Of a DNA stretch of 59,886 nucleotides, positions 58,346 to 59,886 are shown one piece after another. The notes beneath the pieces were generated by a model, which was not told the DNA's origin, made no database searches, and saw nothing but the letters and a program-made list of their open reading frames with translations. Position 1 is the first letter of the stretch; every line of letters begins with the position of its first letter. Source of the stretch: Paludibacteraceae bacterium (GTDB lineage: Bacteria; Bacteroidota; Bacteroidia; Bacteroidales; Paludibacteraceae); assembly GCA_017446455.1 (NCBI GenBank), contig JAFSQV010000010.1, positions 1-59,886 of the forward strand, in the 5' to 3' direction. The position numbers were made by a program, and so were the translations under genes.

Positions 58346-59584
58346 ATGCGCATTGCAGTTGCAGGAACGGGGTATGTAGGTCTCAGCATCGCTACCCTAC
58401 TGGCCCAACACCATGAAGTGACGGCGGTCGATATTGTCCCCGAGAAGGTAGATATGATCAACCGTCGGCAGTCCCCTATTCAGGACGAGTATATCGAGAA
58501 ATTCTTTGCGGAGAAGGACTTGCACCTCACCGCGACCTTGGATGCCGAGACGGCATACAAAGAGGCGGAGTATGTGGTGATCGCCGCGCCGACGAACTAC
58601 GACAGTCGTCGTAATTATTTCGACACCTCGGCGGTGGAGAGCATCATCGAGACGGTGCTGCGCGTGAACCCAAGCGCAATTATGGTCATCAAATCGACTA
58701 TCCCTGTGGGTTACACCAAATCTGTGCGCGAGAAATACCACTGCGAGCATATTCTCTTCTCGCCGGAGTTTCTGCGCGAGAGCAAAGCCCTCGAGGACAA
58801 CCTGTACCCCAGCCGCATCATCGTCGGCACGGATAGGACGGACAAGCAGCAGTTAGCCGCAGCCGAGACCTTTGCGAACCTGCTCAAAGAAGGCGCCATC
58901 AAGCAAGACATAGAAGTGCGAATCATGGGCCTGACAGAAGCCGAGGCCGTGAAGTTGTTCGCCAACACCTACCTGGCGCTACGCGTGAGTTTCTTCAATG
59001 AGTTGGATACCTACGCCGAGATGAAAGGACTGAACACGCAGTCTATCATCGACGGCGTATGTCTCGACCCGCGTATCGGCACACACTACAATAATCCTTC
59101 GTTCGGCTACGGCGGTTACTGTCTGCCCAAAGACACGAAGCAGCTACTGGCGAACTACCAGGATGTGCCGGAGAACCTCATCGGCGCAATCGTGGAGTCC
59201 AACCGCACGCGTAAGGACTTCATCGCCGACCGTGTGTTGGCCAAAGCCGGGTATTACGACTACTACCAGAAGGGCGATTTCGATGCGTCGCAGGAGCATG
59301 ACTGCACGATTGGCGTATACCGCCTGACGATGAAGTCGAACAGCGACAATTTCCGCCAGTCGTCTATCCAAGGTATCATGAAGCGTGTGAAGGCGAAAGG
59401 TGCGCAAGTCATCATCTATGAGCCGACCTTAGAGAACGGCACGACCTTCTTCGGAAGCGAAGTGGTGAACGACCTCGAGCAATTCAAACTTCGCAGCCAA
59501 GCCATCATCGCCAACCGCTATGACAGCTGTCTGGATGACGTGAAGGAAAAAGTATACACACGCGATATTTTCAAACGGGACTAA
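58346..59584 (+). CDS. ugd: Nucleotide-sugar dehydrogenase (UDP-glucose 6-dehydrogenase-like)
   Basis: 412 residues. N-terminal Rossmann [65 protein letters not shown] and the catalytic loop [13 protein letters not shown]. The C-terminal substrate domain is present ([10 protein letters not shown]). It oxidises the C6 hydroxyl of a UDP sugar to a uronate for capsule or LPS. The spacer before it is an AGATTTA-type repeat, and the next gene starts immediately after its stop. Confidence 0.92.
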   Translation: MRIAVAGTGYVGLSIATLLAQHHEVTAVDIVPEKVDMINRRQSPIQDEYIEKFFAEKDLHLTATLDAETAYKEAEYVVIAAPTNYDSRRNYFDTSAVESIIETVLRVNPSAIMVIKSTIPVGYTKSVREKYHCEHILFSPEFLRESKALEDNLYPSRIIVGTDRTDKQQLAAAETFANLLKEGAIKQDIEVRIMGLTEAEAVKLFANTYLALRVSFFNELDTYAEMKGLNTQSIIDGVCLDPRIGTHYNNPSFGYGGYCLPKDTKQLLANYQDVPENLIGAIVESNRTRKDFIADRVLAKAGYYDYYQKGDFDASQEHDCTIGVYRLTMKSNSDNFRQSSIQGIMKRVKAKGAQVIIYEPTLENGTTFFGSEVVNDLEQFKLRSQAIIANRYDSCLDDVKEKVYTRDIFKRD

Positions 59585-59886
59585 TTGGCTGAGAAAGTAG
59601 AACATATCGGGAAGCGCGAGATAGCGTGGAGCTACGCCGGCACGTTTTTCATGATCGGCGCGGGAGTCATTCTACTGCCGTTCATCCTGCACGAGATGCC
59701 CCGAGAGACGGTCGGTATCTGGAATATCTTCCAGACTATCACCGGTTTGGTTATGTTGCTGGATTTCGGTTTCCGTCCGTCCTTCGCGCGTAACATCAGT
59801 TATATCTTCTCCGGCGTGAAGACGCTGCAGAAAGAAGGTGTGGCGCATGCAGCGACGGATGCCGAGGTGGACTACGGTTTGCTGAA
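59585..59886 (+). CDS. Polysaccharide flippase (Wzx/O-antigen transporter-like), N-terminal part
   Basis: Open frame from TTG at 59585, directly after the ugd stop, to the window end (about 100 residues). IAWSYAGTFFMIGAGVILLPFIL is a first helix; VGIWNIFQTITGLVMLLDFGFRPSFARNISYIFSG matches the beginning of Wzx-type flippases (DFGF..S..R motif). The start codon is not certain. With the dehydrogenases it marks a polysaccharide locus continuing to the right. Confidence 0.75.
   Translation, partial: MAEKVEHIGKREIAWSYAGTFFMIGAGVILLPFILHEMPRETVGIWNIFQTITGLVMLLDFGFRPSFARNISYIFSGVKTLQKEGVAHAATDAEVDYGLL

Noticed and set aside
59585-59886. Treating the last frame as a MATE drug transporter
   Set aside because: The DFGF..S..R region and the position after two sugar dehydrogenases fit a Wzx-type flippase better, though only about 100 residues are visible.

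Overview
The window looks like a chromosomal segment of a moderately GC-rich member of the Bacteroidota, most likely order Bacteroidales. The evidence is the promoter form seen at about eighteen places (TTTG or TTGC, about 19-20 bases, then TAnnTTTG), spacers rich in short AT repeats rather than Shine-Dalgarno sites, and lineage-typical genes: DUF4105, DUF4494, DUF2723, the GlsA/GlsB-type acyltransferase pair, a class II ribonucleotide reductase C-terminal domain, the 29-residue mS38/bS22-like protein, BspA-like repeats and RDGQ-type C-termini on secreted proteins. No species is assigned.

Layout. 1-1011: truncated ECF sigma gene (minus), its promoter, then about 600 bases of hairpins and repeats. 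1012-12506: a plus-strand run nusB-yajC-ybbR-DegT-rpoN-PAP2-DUF4105-phosphatase-like-DUF4494-glsA-glsB-(PLPBP+HAD fusion), mostly overlapping or joined by 7-base repeat spacers. 12489-14876: minus-strand yjjG, tRNA-Pro and a beta-CASP nuclease. 14964-18311: plus-strand DPP5-like peptidase, acyl-ACP thioesterase and a stand-alone NrdJ C-terminal domain. 18344-22249: RNase G, a tiny ribosomal-type protein and HU (minus), mutY (plus), DUF2520 (minus). 22250-25960: an AT-richer accessory patch with an 11-base repeat array, a small unknown gene, a BspA-like secreted protein, structured RNA/terminator sequence and a DUF1016/PDDEXK nuclease; a Crp/Fnr regulator diverges from it.

26674-43097 is a long minus-strand train read right to left: two pectinesterases, a YidE/AspT-type transporter, MATE, RND adaptor, RND pump, phosphopantetheinyl transferase, dnaX, YgiQ radical SAM protein and an M23 peptidase, nearly all overlapping by 1-29 bases. 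43121-48657: HPF, an outer-membrane protein, a 1113-residue repeat-containing secreted protein, and a zeta-type kinase with an overlapping 50-residue partner. 49198-52296: lrp-trpS-lipoprotein-porin-like operon (minus), divergent from an O-methyltransferase; then CobW/COG0523 and DUF2723 (minus). 57564-end: two nucleotide-sugar dehydrogenases and the start of a Wzx-type flippase, probably the edge of a surface polysaccharide locus.

The most unusual features are (i) tandem repeats with 7-, 9- and 11-base periods, where 7-mer tracts carry the stop and start codons at gene junctions and similar tracts lie in frame inside conserved genes; (ii) two 11-base-period arrays that begin with the same three GGGTG units; (iii) an in-frame fusion of the PLP-binding protein YggS to a HAD phosphatase; and (iv) a zeta-type kinase overlapping an otherwise overlooked 50-codon gene.
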